Shown here: one piece after another, positions 1 to 12,000 of the stretch
How positions within the stretch are numbered: position 1 is the first letter of the stretch
How the letters are laid out: the number at the start of each line of letters is the position of its first letter
Source: Spizellomyces punctatus DAOM BR117
Taxonomy: Eukaryota; Chytridiomycota; Chytridiomycetes; Spizellomycetales; Spizellomycetaceae
Assembly (NCBI RefSeq): GCF_000182565.1
Contig: NW_015971548.1
Location: 612,047-676,046, forward strand
Direction: 5' to 3'
Length of the DNA: 64,000 bases
Notes under the pieces: model-generated
What the model saw: only the letters and a program-made list of their open reading frames with translations
Told to the model about the DNA's origin: nothing
Database searches by the model: none
Translations under genes and position numbers: made by a program

Positions 1-480
1 TCACTCTTCAACAGTGTTTTGACTTTTGGCAATGTCCTAAATATAGTATCCTATTGTGCCAAAGAGCTATAATTAGTTCCAACCGTACGGTAACTGCATT
101 GACAACTTGGGCATTCCCAAAATAGTGTCCGATTTATCGAAGCACTTAGGAAAAGCTAACATTCCAGGGAAACAAAAACATGGAAGTTTCGATCTTGTCT
201 CCCTTACGGGTTGCCACTGCGCAAGAGAAAGGTCAACATGTATCCCTCGCTTGGAGACGTGTACACTATAAATTCGTGCTGTCGCAACCGCTGTGCAAAC
301 TGTTTCATGTAACAAACTGCAGTGTGCGCGGCTGAATGATCGCGTTCAACAGTTCAGTTGAAGTTGCTCCCCGCAATCTCGAATCCGCAACTGACAGCAG
401 TACAGAGGTATGTATGAGAAGGCGCTGTGCAGGTTTCGTTTCGAATCCGTGGATATGTGAGATATTTAATTATATTTAAT
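1..480. other. Unassigned 5' edge, no supported gene
   Basis: No reading frame here looks like protein. A plausible intron lies at about 463-509 (gtgaga donor, catag acceptor). A first exon of the kinase pseudogene could therefore begin around 420-460, but no start codon can be fixed. Confidence 0.4.
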
Positions 481-2121
481 GTTGCACACCCCATGTCTCA
501 TAGACTGCTCAAAGAAATCCAGCAGCACGTTGAGAAGCTTGGCAAGCGCACGCTCCTAGAGCAAGTCATCCGGCATGAGGATATATCGGTTCAACTCACA
601 GTATTTGGCGTGGAATTGACGCAGCTAGCCGGTGATCTGCAGTTGGCGCTCGCTGTTGACGAAAGAGTGGATCGGGAGGCTCGACAAGGAGATCAAGCAA
701 CCTTCCATTTCTATTGGAGAGCCTTCTGACTGCCAATCAGAATCTGATTTTAAACGCGATCAAGGTTCATCGCAAAGAAATGCGGGAAGCTCTGCAAGCC
801 TTGGCGAAGAAGAAGAACACGGTGGATGTGTCAGGAAAATTTGCGAATGCAGCTTACGAAGCGCTCTTGAGCGTGTCTTAACTCACGGATCGCAACGAAA
901 TCAAGGTGCACAAATGGACGCTGACGCATTACGAAATTGAGACGGGAGACTTGATCAGCGAGGGCGGTTTCGGGCGGATGTACCATGGTCTCATGGACGG
1001 GAACACAAAAATAGCGGTAAAGCAGTTGAAAGACGAGCTGGAAGACGATATGGACCGGCGAAACTTTGAACATGAGGTGAAAATCTGGTATTCTTTGCGA
1101 CACCCACACATTCTGCCATTGATCGGAGCCAGCGTCACCGCTCAACCCCCTTTCATGGTATGTCCCTACATGCCGAACGGGACCCTCCGGCAATACGTTC
1201 GCACCCATCCAGAGACCAAACTGCGGCTCCTTTACGAAGTCGCCCAGGCACTCGCCTTCATGCACAAGAAGAATATCGTGCACGATGATATCAAGGCTGC
1301 CAATGCCCTCATCGACGGATCGGGTCACGTTCAGCTCGCGGATTTTGGATTTGCAGGCATACGGGCTCTCTCATCTTCCAAGGGATGCAAGGCTTATCAA
1401 AAAGGTCCGGGAACGGCACGCTGGGCCGCACCAGAACGGCTCAGAGGACATGCTTCTTCAAAGTCGAGCGACGTTTATTCCTTTGGAGTGACGATGTGGG
1501 AAGTCATCGCAGATGGCAAAGTACCTTTTGAACACGTTTTGGACAACGATACGGTCAGAGCCATTGTGCTGGACGGGATCCGTCCGGAACGTCCCAAAGG
1601 ATGTGAGGTTGCCATATAGGTTCTCATGGAAAGGGCATGGCAGCAGGATCCGGCGGCAAGACCTAGTATGGCGGAAATTGTGAGTGCGCTGCAGCCATGG
1701 GCGGGGAAGACGACAATGAAGCAATTGCGTGAAGCTCCGTTGAACGTTGATTCCGGTTATCAATCATAGCCTGTTGCCATAGCAGCACCATTGACGGCGA
1801 CTCAAAAGGAAGCAGTCACAAAGGCGGTGATAGCCGAGCAACCTTCTCGGATTGCGCCTCCTTCGACGGCATCAGCAGCAACTAAGAGATGCAATTTCTG
1901 TGCTGGCGCCGGCAACGTGCTGTGCCTTCCTTTCTGTCTCCCCTGTCACACGGTTGAAGACTGTTCGAGCGGTTGTTTGCGCTCCTGGATTATGTTTCGT
2001 CGGCGTCTTTACGGTAACGATGATTCCATTTGGCATATTGGTTAGCCCTCTCTTCTGCTGTATAAACGGTTGTCAAAACGAGTGCAAGAAATGCAAAGGG
2101 TCCGGCAGGCTAGCCAAATGA
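481..2121 (+). pseudogene. Decayed TKL-type protein kinase with MLKL-like N-terminal helical domain
   Basis: The order of parts is a helical N-terminal region (about 500-870), a protein kinase domain (about 920-1700) and a Cys-rich hydrophobic tail (about 1880-2121). Kinase landmarks are a glycine loop (EGGFGRMYHG), the lysine in AVKQL, a catalytic loop HDDIKAAN (Asp replaces the usual Arg, so non-RD), ADFG and an APE-like AAPE. The N-terminal helices (RLLKEIQQHVEKL...) resemble the four-helix bundle of MLKL-type kinases; that link is from memory of the family. The frame is broken repeatedly: the helical region shifts frame between about 655 and 725, TAA stands at 879-881, TAG at 1617-1619 and TAG at 1767-1769, and the tail shifts frame near 1960. 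The protein sense continues across every break, and no intron of normal size removes the stops. I call it a pseudogene; a functional truncated kinase is the alternative. Confidence 0.75.
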
Positions 2122-2778
2122 AGCCCAAATTCCTGGATCTAAGGGGCATTAAAGCACGATCACGAATCTGCTGTGAACCACGAGTCAACGAGTCAGCAAA
2201 GGATTCCCGGGTGAGAAACTGAATCTCCTATAAACTTTTCATTCTATTGTTATATGAATATTTATAATTGGACAGGTCTCTATCTTGGATAAAAAGATAG
2301 TGTGTGTATGGTCGAAAGTTTGCAGCCCTAACATCTAGTCTATGTACGTAGCGAGCATCGGTGTAGTTTTGTATACAATTGACAGATTTCCCCCAAAGCA
2401 AAAACAGAACCGTCCGTTTTATTCAAAAGATTACCATTAAGGAAAAAGTTATTGTTCTGACTATGTTAAAAGTGACCATATCAATGAAGCGCCTCTGTTG
2501 CGTCCGGAAAGGGGCAACGGAGGAATAAAGAAGTATATTGAATGGTCAATATTGCATGATCATCAATTCCATCCTGCAATGATTACTTTCATAACACTTT
2601 CTATCATCGTTAGTGGTTAGGTCAGCCATGTTTCTGCGCTGACCTCATCAGCGTACTGGGCCACTGCATCACATGATAGCCATGACGACGACCGCAAAAC
2701 GGAACAAAACGATGCAATTATTGGATATCGGGAGTTTTCGCTACAGGACGAGCTCAATCACGAATTTCTAGCGACATC
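2122..2778. other. Intergenic, kinase pseudogene to ATP20
   Basis: No coding frame is supported. The stretch should hold the promoter of the ATP synthase g gene; I see no distinctive motif. Confidence 0.5.
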
Positions 2779-3375
2779 ATGTCCCGCCAATTCCGTTTCT
2801 TCAACCTCGCCGCTCGCCAAACCATCTCCCGTCGTGGAGTCTCCACACCAAGTGTGGACCCCGCGGCCGTCCGAAAGAATGTTGAGGGAGTTGCTGGCAA
2901 GCTTACAGGTGGGTATTTGCAGTATGCAGTCTGGCTTTGACATCGCGAGGTGCCAGCAAGATTAGCAACTCGTACGCTTCGTGCACCTCAATGACTCTAC
3001 CTGTGAGCAGGCTTTGCGGAACCCATCATCTACTACTCTCGCGTCGGTCTCGAATTCTTGCGCTCGGTCGCCGTCCACCAAAAGCTTGCTATCCCAAACG
3101 TTGAGAATGGAATGAGCGGTCTTACTAACTTTTACAGCGCCTTCAAGAATGGCGCCTGGAAGAAGGTCACGCTCCGTCAAACGGGTCAGCTCGCCGCTGA
3201 GGGTATCAAGATCTCTGGGTTCTTCCTTGTTGGTGAGATGATTGGAAAGGGAAGCGTTATTGGATACCAAATCGAAGGGTCAGTTCATTTTCCTTTTTGT
3301 CGAATCGATGAGCGGGAGTATTTAATGCTTCTTCCCTCCTTTGATAGTACGGAGCATCACGCCGAGGGACACTAA
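2779..3375 (+). CDS. ATP20: Mitochondrial ATP synthase subunit g
   Basis: Subunit g is a small membrane subunit of the F1Fo ATP synthase needed for dimerisation in the inner mitochondrial membrane. Three exons (2779-2908, 3011-3278, 3348-3375) give 141 residues. The N-terminus is Arg/Ser-rich and acid-free (MSRQFRFFNLAARQ), like a targeting region. Next come the family signature FAEPIIYYSRVGLEFLR and a C-terminal membrane helix GFFLVGEMIGKGSVIGY that carries glycines of the GxxxG type used for dimer contacts. The second intron is 69 nt and has no in-frame stop, so it could be read through; splicing gives the usual short tail ending EHHAEGH. The start is the first ATG that yields the presequence. 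Confidence 0.93.
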
Positions 3376-4191
3376 ACGCAGCCGCGGTAGATCGGCAAAT
3401 AATCTTAGATGTAGTCTTGCGGGACACCCAAACCCTTAAGAATAAAAAATAAGCCCTCTTTGTTCCGTTCCTCCTAATCATAATCTTGTACCTCATCGAT
3501 CAATCTGACGAGTGCTTTCGAGAGGTCTTGGTCCTAATGTATGTCGTGTGGGAAACAAATGGGAAATGCCATGAATAAGAATGGCCGTCCGTCTCAATGT
3601 CTGTCATGTGAGGAAAGAAATGGGGAATGCCATGAATGAAAGTTACCGTCGATCCCAGGCTCTGCGGGCTGCATTCTCATGACGCACCCGAATTCCTCGA
3701 CAAATGGTAGTGCGCAAGAGGTTTAGGGAAGTCCCTGAGTAATTCAAAAAAAAGCAAAGATTAGAGAGGAGGAGGACACAGTCGCTTGCAGTCCGGATGA
3801 AGACAGTTTGCCGATGTCATGTTGAGCCAAGGGCTCGACCATTAGATTGACCGCTCCAGTAACCATCTAGTGAACATCTTGGTCGTATCCCCACATACAA
3901 CCAACTTAGGCATCATATCGCATCTAACGGGGCTTTTGCATTCCCCACTTGTCCTTATTGGCAACCATTAGATACGAAATACCGTGCAAAATGTTCATCA
4001 GGCATCATGAAAAGCCCGGCGCAAAGAATGAAGAGCTGAACGGAAACCAAGCTTTGATACTTCAGGAATATAATTAACAAAAAAATAAAAGAAAAAAAAA
4101 ATATCATACAAAAATAAAACGCCCATCTATCCCATCTATATTTTTTTTTCTTTTTGATTTTTTGATTTTTTTTGGTTTTTTATTTTTTTTA
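3376..4191. other. Intergenic with A- and T-rich tracts
   Basis: No gene seen. The region at 4077-4190 is a run of A-rich then T-rich low-complexity sequence that ends exactly where the inverted repeat at 4192 starts. Confidence 0.6.
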
Positions 4192-4412
4192 GAGATCATA
4201 AAGATCTTGTTGGAGGGGGCGGGTGACGGAGAAGGAGGGACCGGCCCCGAGTCCCTCTAGAAGCAAGGGACTTCTAGAGAAGCCCTTGTGATGAGCTCCT
4301 CCACCAGGAGGACTCGGGACTCGGGACCAGTCCGCTCCTTCTCCGCCAGTTGCTGCCACCATCCCCCCGGCAGCTCCGCCCTCGCCCCCTCCAACAAGAT
4401 CTTTATGATCTC
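4192..4412. repeat. Inverted duplication of the CLASP last exon
   Basis: The 30 bases at 4192-4221 are the exact reverse complement of 4383-4412. Shorter blocks continue the match inward: GGAGAAGGAG at 4228-4237 against its complement at 4335-4344, then a GAGTCCC block. The centre holds an 8-bp inverted repeat, TCTAGAAG (4256-4263) and CTTCTAGA (4271-4278), which contains the CLASP stop codon. Read on the plus strand, the left arm encodes the same peptide as the last CLASP exon (EIIKILLEGA ... GPES). It is therefore a diverged inverted partial copy, not a random hairpin. Confidence 0.85.
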
Positions 4413-7117
4413 GTATGCTTCACCTCGGCGAACCGAGGTGGGCGCATAGATCAGGATCTGTAGAAAAAGAGATGAGCAAGATGAGCAAGATGATCGATGA
4501 TGTGAACAGTTCACAACATAGATACTTACGCGCCCCAGGTGCTCCAGCATCCTGTGTTTTTCCTCCTCATCGACCGGCTTGGCCCCGAGGTCGATGGCAT
4601 CCCGGAGGACCTCGAGGCCAAGCCGGTCGTAGTACCCCACCTCGAACATCTCCAGCACCTTCGTGAGCAAGGTGCTGGGCGCTATGTGTTCGAGGAGCAC
4701 CTCGGCCGCCTTATCCCTCGCCCAGTGGATGGCCGTTCGCAAATTGTCGTAGCGGCAGTACTGTAACGCAGTGAAGAAGAAGAGTTAGGGCCATCAATCA
4801 AGGCGAAAAGACTGATCAATGGCAAAGACTCACGTCGTGGAAAACGAACTTGTCGACAAGGAATCCTTCGGGAGGCACATCTGATTCCTGCCCAACAGCT
4901 TGTATTGCTTCGGGAAATGACCGTCTCATCGCTGCATCAATCACTTGAATCGATCGGAGAACTTGAGATCCAGGAGACTAGAGATGAAAAGAGAGCAAGT
5001 CAGCTTCCGCATACAGGTGAGAACATTCACTCGCATACATACTTCAAGATCATTGAGGACGCGCGTCGCAGTCCCTACGCCATGGTTAAACCACTCCTTG
5101 TTTTCTGTCTGGCCTATCTTTTTCAGAACTGAAGCGAGGCGTTGGCCGGTGTAAATAGCGGTTGTCGCTTCACGGATGCTGTAGATCTCTCCTGTCTCAT
5201 TCCATCGAGGTTTTGTAGAGGTACTTGGCGACACAGATGGCGACGATGCTTTTGACGAGGCCGGTGCCGTTGACTTCTGCGGGGTGGCGGGACCTTTAGC
5301 GGTTGGAGATTTCTGGGTGGGACTTTGCTGCGTCTTCGGCGGCTCGGATGGCGAGATTGGCTTGAGCGATGCCGGTGCTCTTGCCTTCTCCGTTGTGGCG
5401 AGACCTTTGGCGGCTGGGGATTTCTTGGTGGGACTCTGCTGCGTGTTTGGCAGTTTGGATGGCGAGGATGTCTTGAGCGACGCCGGTGTTGTTGACTTCT
5501 GCGGCGTGGCGGGATCTTTAGGTGTTGGAGATTGCTTGGTGGGACTTTGATGCGTCTTTGGCGGCATTGCTGGCGAGGATGCCTTGGACGACGCAGGTAC
5601 CACTGATTTTGGTGGCGTGATAGGTTCTTTAACGGCTGGAGATATCTTGATGGGACTTGACTGCTGTACTGTCCTTGTCGCGATCCGTGTCTTTGGGATG
5701 GCAGATGATTTCGCGTCAGACTTGCTGGGCGAAGGTGCTACTTTTGTCTTTTCTGGCGTTGGCGTGAGCTTTGGAATCGCGGATTTCTTAACTAATGCTG
5801 ACCGTTGTGCAGGTTTCGGCTGAGAATGCTGCGTGGATGTCACGGGTATTGTTTTTTGAATGGCTGGTCGACCTAGATCGTTCGGCTTGCGCGCCGCAAG
5901 CACCGTCTTTGGAACTCGCTGGGCACCTCCACCTGCTTCTTTCAAGCTTCGGGAAGGCTTTCCAAGCCGCGCTTGGTCGGGCACTAGCACCCTGGCTGCT
6001 TTATCGAGCACGCGTTGAGCGCCACCAGAGGACGCATTGCTAACGACATCGTGTTCCGCCGCTCGGGCAACGTTGGGTACTAGCTCGGGCTTCATACGCT
6101 CCCTCAGGGTCGCTATGGAGTGTCGCGGGGGTCGGGAACGCGGTTTTGGTGTGCTTATCTTGAGGTACTTCTTTGCCGTCTCTGGTAATGCATCAACAAA
6201 TCTGGTAGTCAAAGGGTTAGTACAGGTTCATGTGTGCGCTCAGTGAATCCGATGACCAAACTCACAATTCCACTCTGGAGGGATATACCCGCTTGTAGGC
6301 TTCGAATGCTTGTCTCGCCCAGTCTCTGACCGTTGGGACAGGGTCCAGGATTCCTGCGCCGATAGCGGTCTCGATGGCGTCAACTTGGGTTTGTAACCTT
6401 ATTGCTGGGTTATGATTCAGTGAAACAACGATGCACTGCATTGCCGTTTCTCGCAAAGTCTTGCTGGGTGATCCTTGTGCTTCGGAGAGCGTCGGAATGA
6501 AGTTGGTCAACCCCGCGGCTTTGATGCTGGTAATCACCGTGTCACGAGCGGTTTGGACGACTACCCGGTTGGCCCTGCTAGCCAACTTCAGAACTGGCTT
6601 GAGAGTAAGATCGGTCAGTCCTTCGAATCTTTCGTGGAGCGTCTCTGCGAGGTCGCCAACTACACGCATCGCCGTTCGAATTAATTTTGTCCTTTCGGTT
6701 GCAAGCTGAGAAAACAAAGAAAGATCAGCTGCTAGACCTTGATCATATTGAAGCAAATAAGGAGATGCTTACCGCAGACTCAAATGGTCCTTTGAGGTAC
6801 TGCTTGGCGATAGTCAAAAAGCTGGGGAGAGCTCCAGATCCTTTAGCAATCGCGCTGATCTTCATCAGGGCAGTTTCACGGGCGGTCCAGTTGTCTTCCG
6901 TCTCTTTGCCTTGAAAGGTGTCGTGGATAACGCGGAGCTCATGGTCAAGGGCGGCATCGCTGGGGAGCTAGAAAGATGCCAGTAAATTAGAACCTTATCA
7001 CACCGCGACAACAGCTGGACAACGTACCGCAATGGGTTCGACGTTCAAGGTAGAGGAAGAGGCAGTAGTACTAGTAGTCGTAGTAGAAGTAGTGGTAGTA
7101 GTAATTGATGTAAGCAT
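4257..7117 (-). CDS. CLASP-like microtubule-associated protein
   Basis: Seven exons on the minus strand (7117-7028, 6967-6773, 6705-6266, 6201-5043, 4977-4834, 4760-4530, 4457-4257) give 819 residues. Residues about 31-245 form an all-helical TOG/HEAT-like domain of the CLASP N-terminal type (NWTARETALMKISAIAKG, then repeats ending VRDWARQAFEAYKRVYP). Residues about 250-575 are basic and rich in SP/TP, as in the microtubule-binding linker of CLASP/Stu1. The C-terminal 230 residues are again helical, with HEAT-like character. CLASPs stabilise microtubules at plus ends and kinetochores. The start ATG is followed by a Thr/Ser-rich stretch made of ACT codons. Odd points are four 37-residue repeats in the linker and a stop codon inside an inverted repeat. 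CLASP is the best call; another TOG-domain protein is possible. Confidence 0.72.
5211..5642 (-). repeat. Four 37-residue SP/TPK-rich repeats in the CLASP-like protein
   Basis: About residues 429-572 are four imperfect copies of a 37-residue (111-bp) unit of the form SPxxKxPxTPxKS...PASxKxSSP...QSPTKK; the last copy is shortened. The repeats are dense in S/T-P-x-K sites typical of CDK targets and in lysine expected to bind the tubulin tail. The first part is seen in the sequence; the role is inferred. Confidence 0.85.
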
Positions 7118-9022
7118 CTTGGGTATACAGGCGAAATAGATGCCGGGGGGGAACGGGGGAGGGCCCGACTTTTAAGCACAAAAGCCAGGACGGGGGGAAT
7201 GAGCCAGCGGGTGCGCGTCCGATGTGCTGTACAGTACAGTTGTATAACCATATAACCATCATTGGAACCAGATTAGGTGATCATTAACTCCGACCCCCAA
7301 ATCGCCCCTAATACATCTCCCGATATACTGCTCTGGGAAAGATGCCGTTTTTTGCAAATTATAGCGGAGCTTCCGTTCCACATTTCTTTTTAATAGACCT
7401 AGCATAAAGCGCACCCTTTTACTATGGCATATCTTTGTCTTTAGGAGTGAAATGACCAAGTCCGCTTGGGACAACTTGGCCCAAAGTTTTTGTCCTAACC
7501 ACACTCTCCCATTGAAAACAGTGGTTTGAATGCAGAGCTTTCGGGCCCCAGGTCGACACTCGCCGGGCCAGGAAAACCAAACAGCCACTGCTCACCAGAT
7601 GCAAACCCTGAGCGTCGCCGGGCCTGAGCCAGTTGAACCATTTCATACCGACGTAAGGATCACCCCAGGGATCATACGGATCAGAAGAGGGCAGTCCGCG
7701 GTACGAAATTGGATTATAAATAGAAACAAGCGTGACGGGAATACGGATACCGTACCAGAAATCCAATGATGACCCTCATTTCAGGATCAAGGGTTGACCG
7801 TTTGTTTATACTCTGCATGATATTTCGAACTAGATTACTGCAAAACTAGCCCGAGTGGAAGGGATTGCTTTCGACACAGACAATGCTAAACTAGCCCGAA
7901 TCGGCCTGAGAGAGTTTTTCTTGAGGCCCGACATGGCGATATGTAACCGGTTAACGAACCATATCCTTGAGCCCGAGCTGGAATGAGAGAATTTCTATAG
8001 TAAATGCTTGCTTAGAAATGACAACAAAGTGTGGTCATCTGGCAGGAGGACGGTAGTAGGAAATCAGCTGACGTTGAGCGCAAGCCTGGCCCGGTGCGCT
8101 CAAAGCAGCAATGAACTGGACAGACCGATTGCAAGTTGAGTCTTTGAAATAAACATGCAAAAATAATATCCAGAATATGAGTAAAAGGCTGCATTGGCCA
8201 TCATGAAAAAAGCAACGTAAAGCGAAATGCGCGACGTGTTATGACAAGGACGAGATTTTCCCACGTTATGGAATTTCTTTCCCACGCACACGTCACCAGC
8301 CACACTAGCGCAGTGGCCCCCCTTGTTTTTTCCCACGCTGTCCCAACGACGACGACGACGATTTGCTGCTTTGCCAGCAGTTGTTTTCATCCTTGACTAC
8401 CTTTCCATAACATGGCAGCTCCATATTCGACAGTTTGTGTTGAAGGTCCTATCTAAACAAATGGCTTTTTTTCCTTCTCGGGCCAGCACAACCATTCCAA
8501 CAGCTATCCCTACGCAAAGACGTCAGTTTACCCACTCCAACCACTCGCTCATTCTCCACTGGCCCGCACAGTTCACAATATCATCGTCGTCATTCGGCCC
8601 GTGCCCAGCCTGCGTGTTCATCCACTATCCCTTGGCCCGCGCGTTCACAGTCTGCCTGTTGCTTTCGTCACTTTGGCGTCTGGGCGCGGTCTGGCTCGAG
8701 GCGCTTTCTGGCAAACTTGGACAAAAAACGCTGGAAGAACCGTATTTCGGTAGGGAAAACCAGAGCTTCCAGCTCTCAGTTTCCATTGAGAGGACGTAAA
8801 AATAAACAAGGAACTAGCATCAAAGGTGAAAACAGGCCACTGCACGGATGTTCTGAACGCACTATAACTGGAGCACACAGCGTTAAACGGCTCACAGCAC
8901 TACCACACACTATTCAGAATACACATACCATATATTTATGAGAACGGTAGCAGTACAATATATGACAAGTAGAAATAGAGATAACGAGGCACTCAAGCAG
9001 GAAACACAATTATGTACGTAAT
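7118..9022. other. 1.9-kb gap with no supported gene
   Basis: The gap should contain the CLASP promoter and the 3' flank of the sorting nexin gene. A minus-strand open stretch at about 7600-7766 (reading SYRGLPSSDPYDPWGDPY) looks somewhat protein-like. It has no ATG, begins just after a stop, and I recognise no family. A plus-strand frame at 8323-8799 has composition unlike its neighbours. Neither is called. Confidence 0.4.
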
Positions 9023-12000
9023 TCATTCACACCCTGTTCTTCCCATTGCCTCTCTGGCCGCCTTCAAGTGCTGGAGAACCTAATACACGCCAAAATGTAC
9101 GACCGTCAAAAACCACGCACGTAATAGTCCAGAAACACAACCAACCCACCTTCTCCTGCACCGAAATCTGCCCATCCAACCAATCTTTCACGTAACGCTC
9201 CCATTCAACCTTCTTCTCCTCATGCAGCCGTTCCACTTCAGCTTGTGCAACCATGCACACGGTAGTTAGCCGGCGTTTCATGCCGGTGATGCTTTCGTGG
9301 GCTGCACCGGACGTGTGTGGATGTTGGTCCAAAAGCTCTTCATACCGTGTTTCAGCAACGTCGTTGAGTTGGGAGAGTGCCTAAGAAGGGATGATGAGGA
9401 TAACCTATTATTTGGAAAAAGAACCTTGACGTACTTGGTAGCTGTTGACGAGCGTTTGGTAGTCTCGAACACGTTCATTGAACATGGCCAGATCCGTCCT
9501 GGCCTGTGAACAGTCCGTTAGTTAACGGTTAGTCGGCAGACAATTATTCACACCTCAACGTACATGCAAATCATAAAGCTCCGCAATACCATGCAACTGC
9601 TTCGACACACTCAAGATGGAAGCCGAAAACTCATGGCATTCTAATGTATTCGCGCTCAGTATCAAAAGCACCCATCACTTTGCAAGCATCCGTTGTTGCA
9701 ACATACCCAAGCACCCTCGTTTCCAACACCATGAAAGATTCCTTAGCAACCGGCCCTCTTCGCTCCCTCCACGGGCAAGAACCTCCAAAGAATTTGCAAT
9801 GGTTTCGTAATGTTTGGGTATATCTATGAGCCAAAACGTATTCATAATAGTCAACATCCCAGGTTCTGCTCCCGCTAGGGTGATGATACTCACCTCCAAC
9901 CAAGCATTGATGCTTCTGCGATGAATCGATTAGGGGCTCTAGGTGTGTGTCGACAAGTTCCAAGTGAGCTGAAAAGCGGTCCATCATGTTTGGGTACCTA
10001 GTAAGCACGAGCAGTGAGTTAAATTACAAAGAATGCTTTAAAGACCAAGGCAGGGATGTCACACATACCCGCCCTCTGATGGATGCAATTGCTGAACCCT
10101 TGTAAAAAAATTGGCGGGGCCCGCATTATGCAGTTGGCTATGTTCAGCATCGTATTGCTTCATTCCATTCGTCCATTCCTGCATAGAGGCAAGAGAAGGA
10201 GTCAGAAAATCGGTCAATCACCTCCTAAAAACCACGATGCATGCCGCAAGACACACCTCATCTTCAACCACAACTGCTGGCTCAGCTCCGTCGCCATACC
10301 TTTCCCCACCCTCAATAGCTCTCGCCATATCCTCTCGATCAAGACCACTCGCAAACTCTCCGCCACAGCTCAAAAATAACATGACAACCTCCTCTGACCT
10401 TAGAACAGGATGTCGGGCAAGATGATTCAAATACATTTCCAAACCCCTTCGTCGGCGCTCCACGTGATCAACGTCAAAACGTTTTGTTAGGTGGAGTTGT
10501 TTCCTCGGCAGTTGCGGCAGAACAACCACGGGTGGAGGGAAGCGGAAGAGGAGACGCTCGTGAAGCCATTCAAAATCGGTAAATCGGCGGTCGACCGTGA
10601 CAATGGAATATGTGCTTGAGGGGATGGGATAGACACTGGAGGTGTTCATTACATCGTCAGGAAACTACAGGACGATGTCAAAAAGGGTCAGTCAATCAAG
10701 ACTAGATCCCAATGTAAACCACTTGCATACCCATGTAACAATTCGGTAGGAGACAAATTCATCCACGATCGTGTTAGTGCCACTGTACGAATGATCAATA
10801 GACACCTTTCTCCGTCGTTGAGGTGCTTGCATTGTGACGGTGAAAGCCGGATTGTTGCCAGCCCAACATGGACCTGGCTAGTATGTGACAATACCATAAC
10901 AATCTTCAGTATGCAGCTAACCTTCCTCAGGACACCATAAACTCACCTTGATATAATGCTTGTCATGCATTCGAAAACCATGAGTCGCGCTAGCAGTCGA
11001 AATCCTCCTTCCCGACTCATCATCCGACTCTGTAAACGAGAGATTTCTCTCATCCTCAACCCTCCCATCAGGCGAGCCACTTCCTCCTTTCACAATGAAA
11101 TCTTGGACGCTATTACCAGAGAACCATGAGGTCAAGAGCCGCTTCAAAGATTTTCGCACTTTTGACGTGATGAAGGCTGTGGTTGACGTAATGGTTGACA
11201 TTGCGGACGGATAGGACAGGTTATCGGTTCCGATGCTGGCGATACTAGGTTCACGGAGGCCGTTGAGAAATTGTTCGACTATCCGATGGGATGGACGAAC
11301 GCCTTTAGTTTCATCGAAACTTGGTTGGTGACGGAGGACTGGTATATAGTCGCTAGGTTGAAACCCTGCTGTATCAGGTGCGGCATCTGCTACTGCCAAT
11401 TCCACTTCTTGCTGAGTCTCCAAGGGGGTTGTGTCTGACGAGAACTGTATGCAAAACTTTTGGTAAACTAGTATGCACAATATAACAGGCAATGGACGTA
11501 CCATCAAGTACGAGACGGGCGCAAACCCTGTAGCGGCATTCTCCAATTCGACTTGACACCATCCATCTGCGACCTCAACCTCCTTTGCACAATCCCAATC
11601 TTCCATGAAATCAGGACTAGACAGAACAGTATTCCGCACATTTCTTTTGCCGTACACAACCACTCGTTCACCAGCCTTGAGAGGAACCATATCCGTATAT
11701 CCTTCGTCTGGCTCAAAATCGTATAACGCGATAGCGCTATAGACAGGTACAACTTCCATCTCATCATCTTCAAGCAAGGTTTCGGCAATTTCTGGACTTA
11801 GACTGCCTCCAAAGACATTACTCAAAATAGCCTCTTCGCCCGTCATCTTTGGGCTGCCATTAGGAGAGACTCCGGAGCGACGAAACAGAGACGATCTCCA
11901 GGATGTTGGATGCGATGATAAACGTCTAAGAAGATGGACAGGGCGCGAAGGCGATGTTCTTGGCGTGGAAGCTTCGGATCGCGGGGGTGGCGAAAGAGGT

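Noticed and set aside
425..450. Resemblance to a tRNA B box (ttcgaatcc)
   Set aside because: No A box at the right distance and no cloverleaf stems can be drawn.
831..1328. Minus-strand open frame over the kinase pseudogene
   Set aside because: The plus strand holds clear kinase motifs through the same bases; the antisense frame has none.
1600..1620. A 17-nt gt...ag segment that would remove the TAG at 1617
   Set aside because: Far shorter than any other intron in the window, and its removal shifts the frame away from the conserved kinase end.
7422..7766. Minus-strand frame rich in Trp, Pro and Asp
   Set aside because: No ATG, begins directly after a stop and I recognise no family. Possibly an exon or transposon scrap, but not supportable.
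8323..8799. Plus-strand frame of 158 codons
   Set aside because: Starts without ATG; composition is Ser/Leu/Phe-rich with Arg-repeat from a GAC repeat; no family or splice context.
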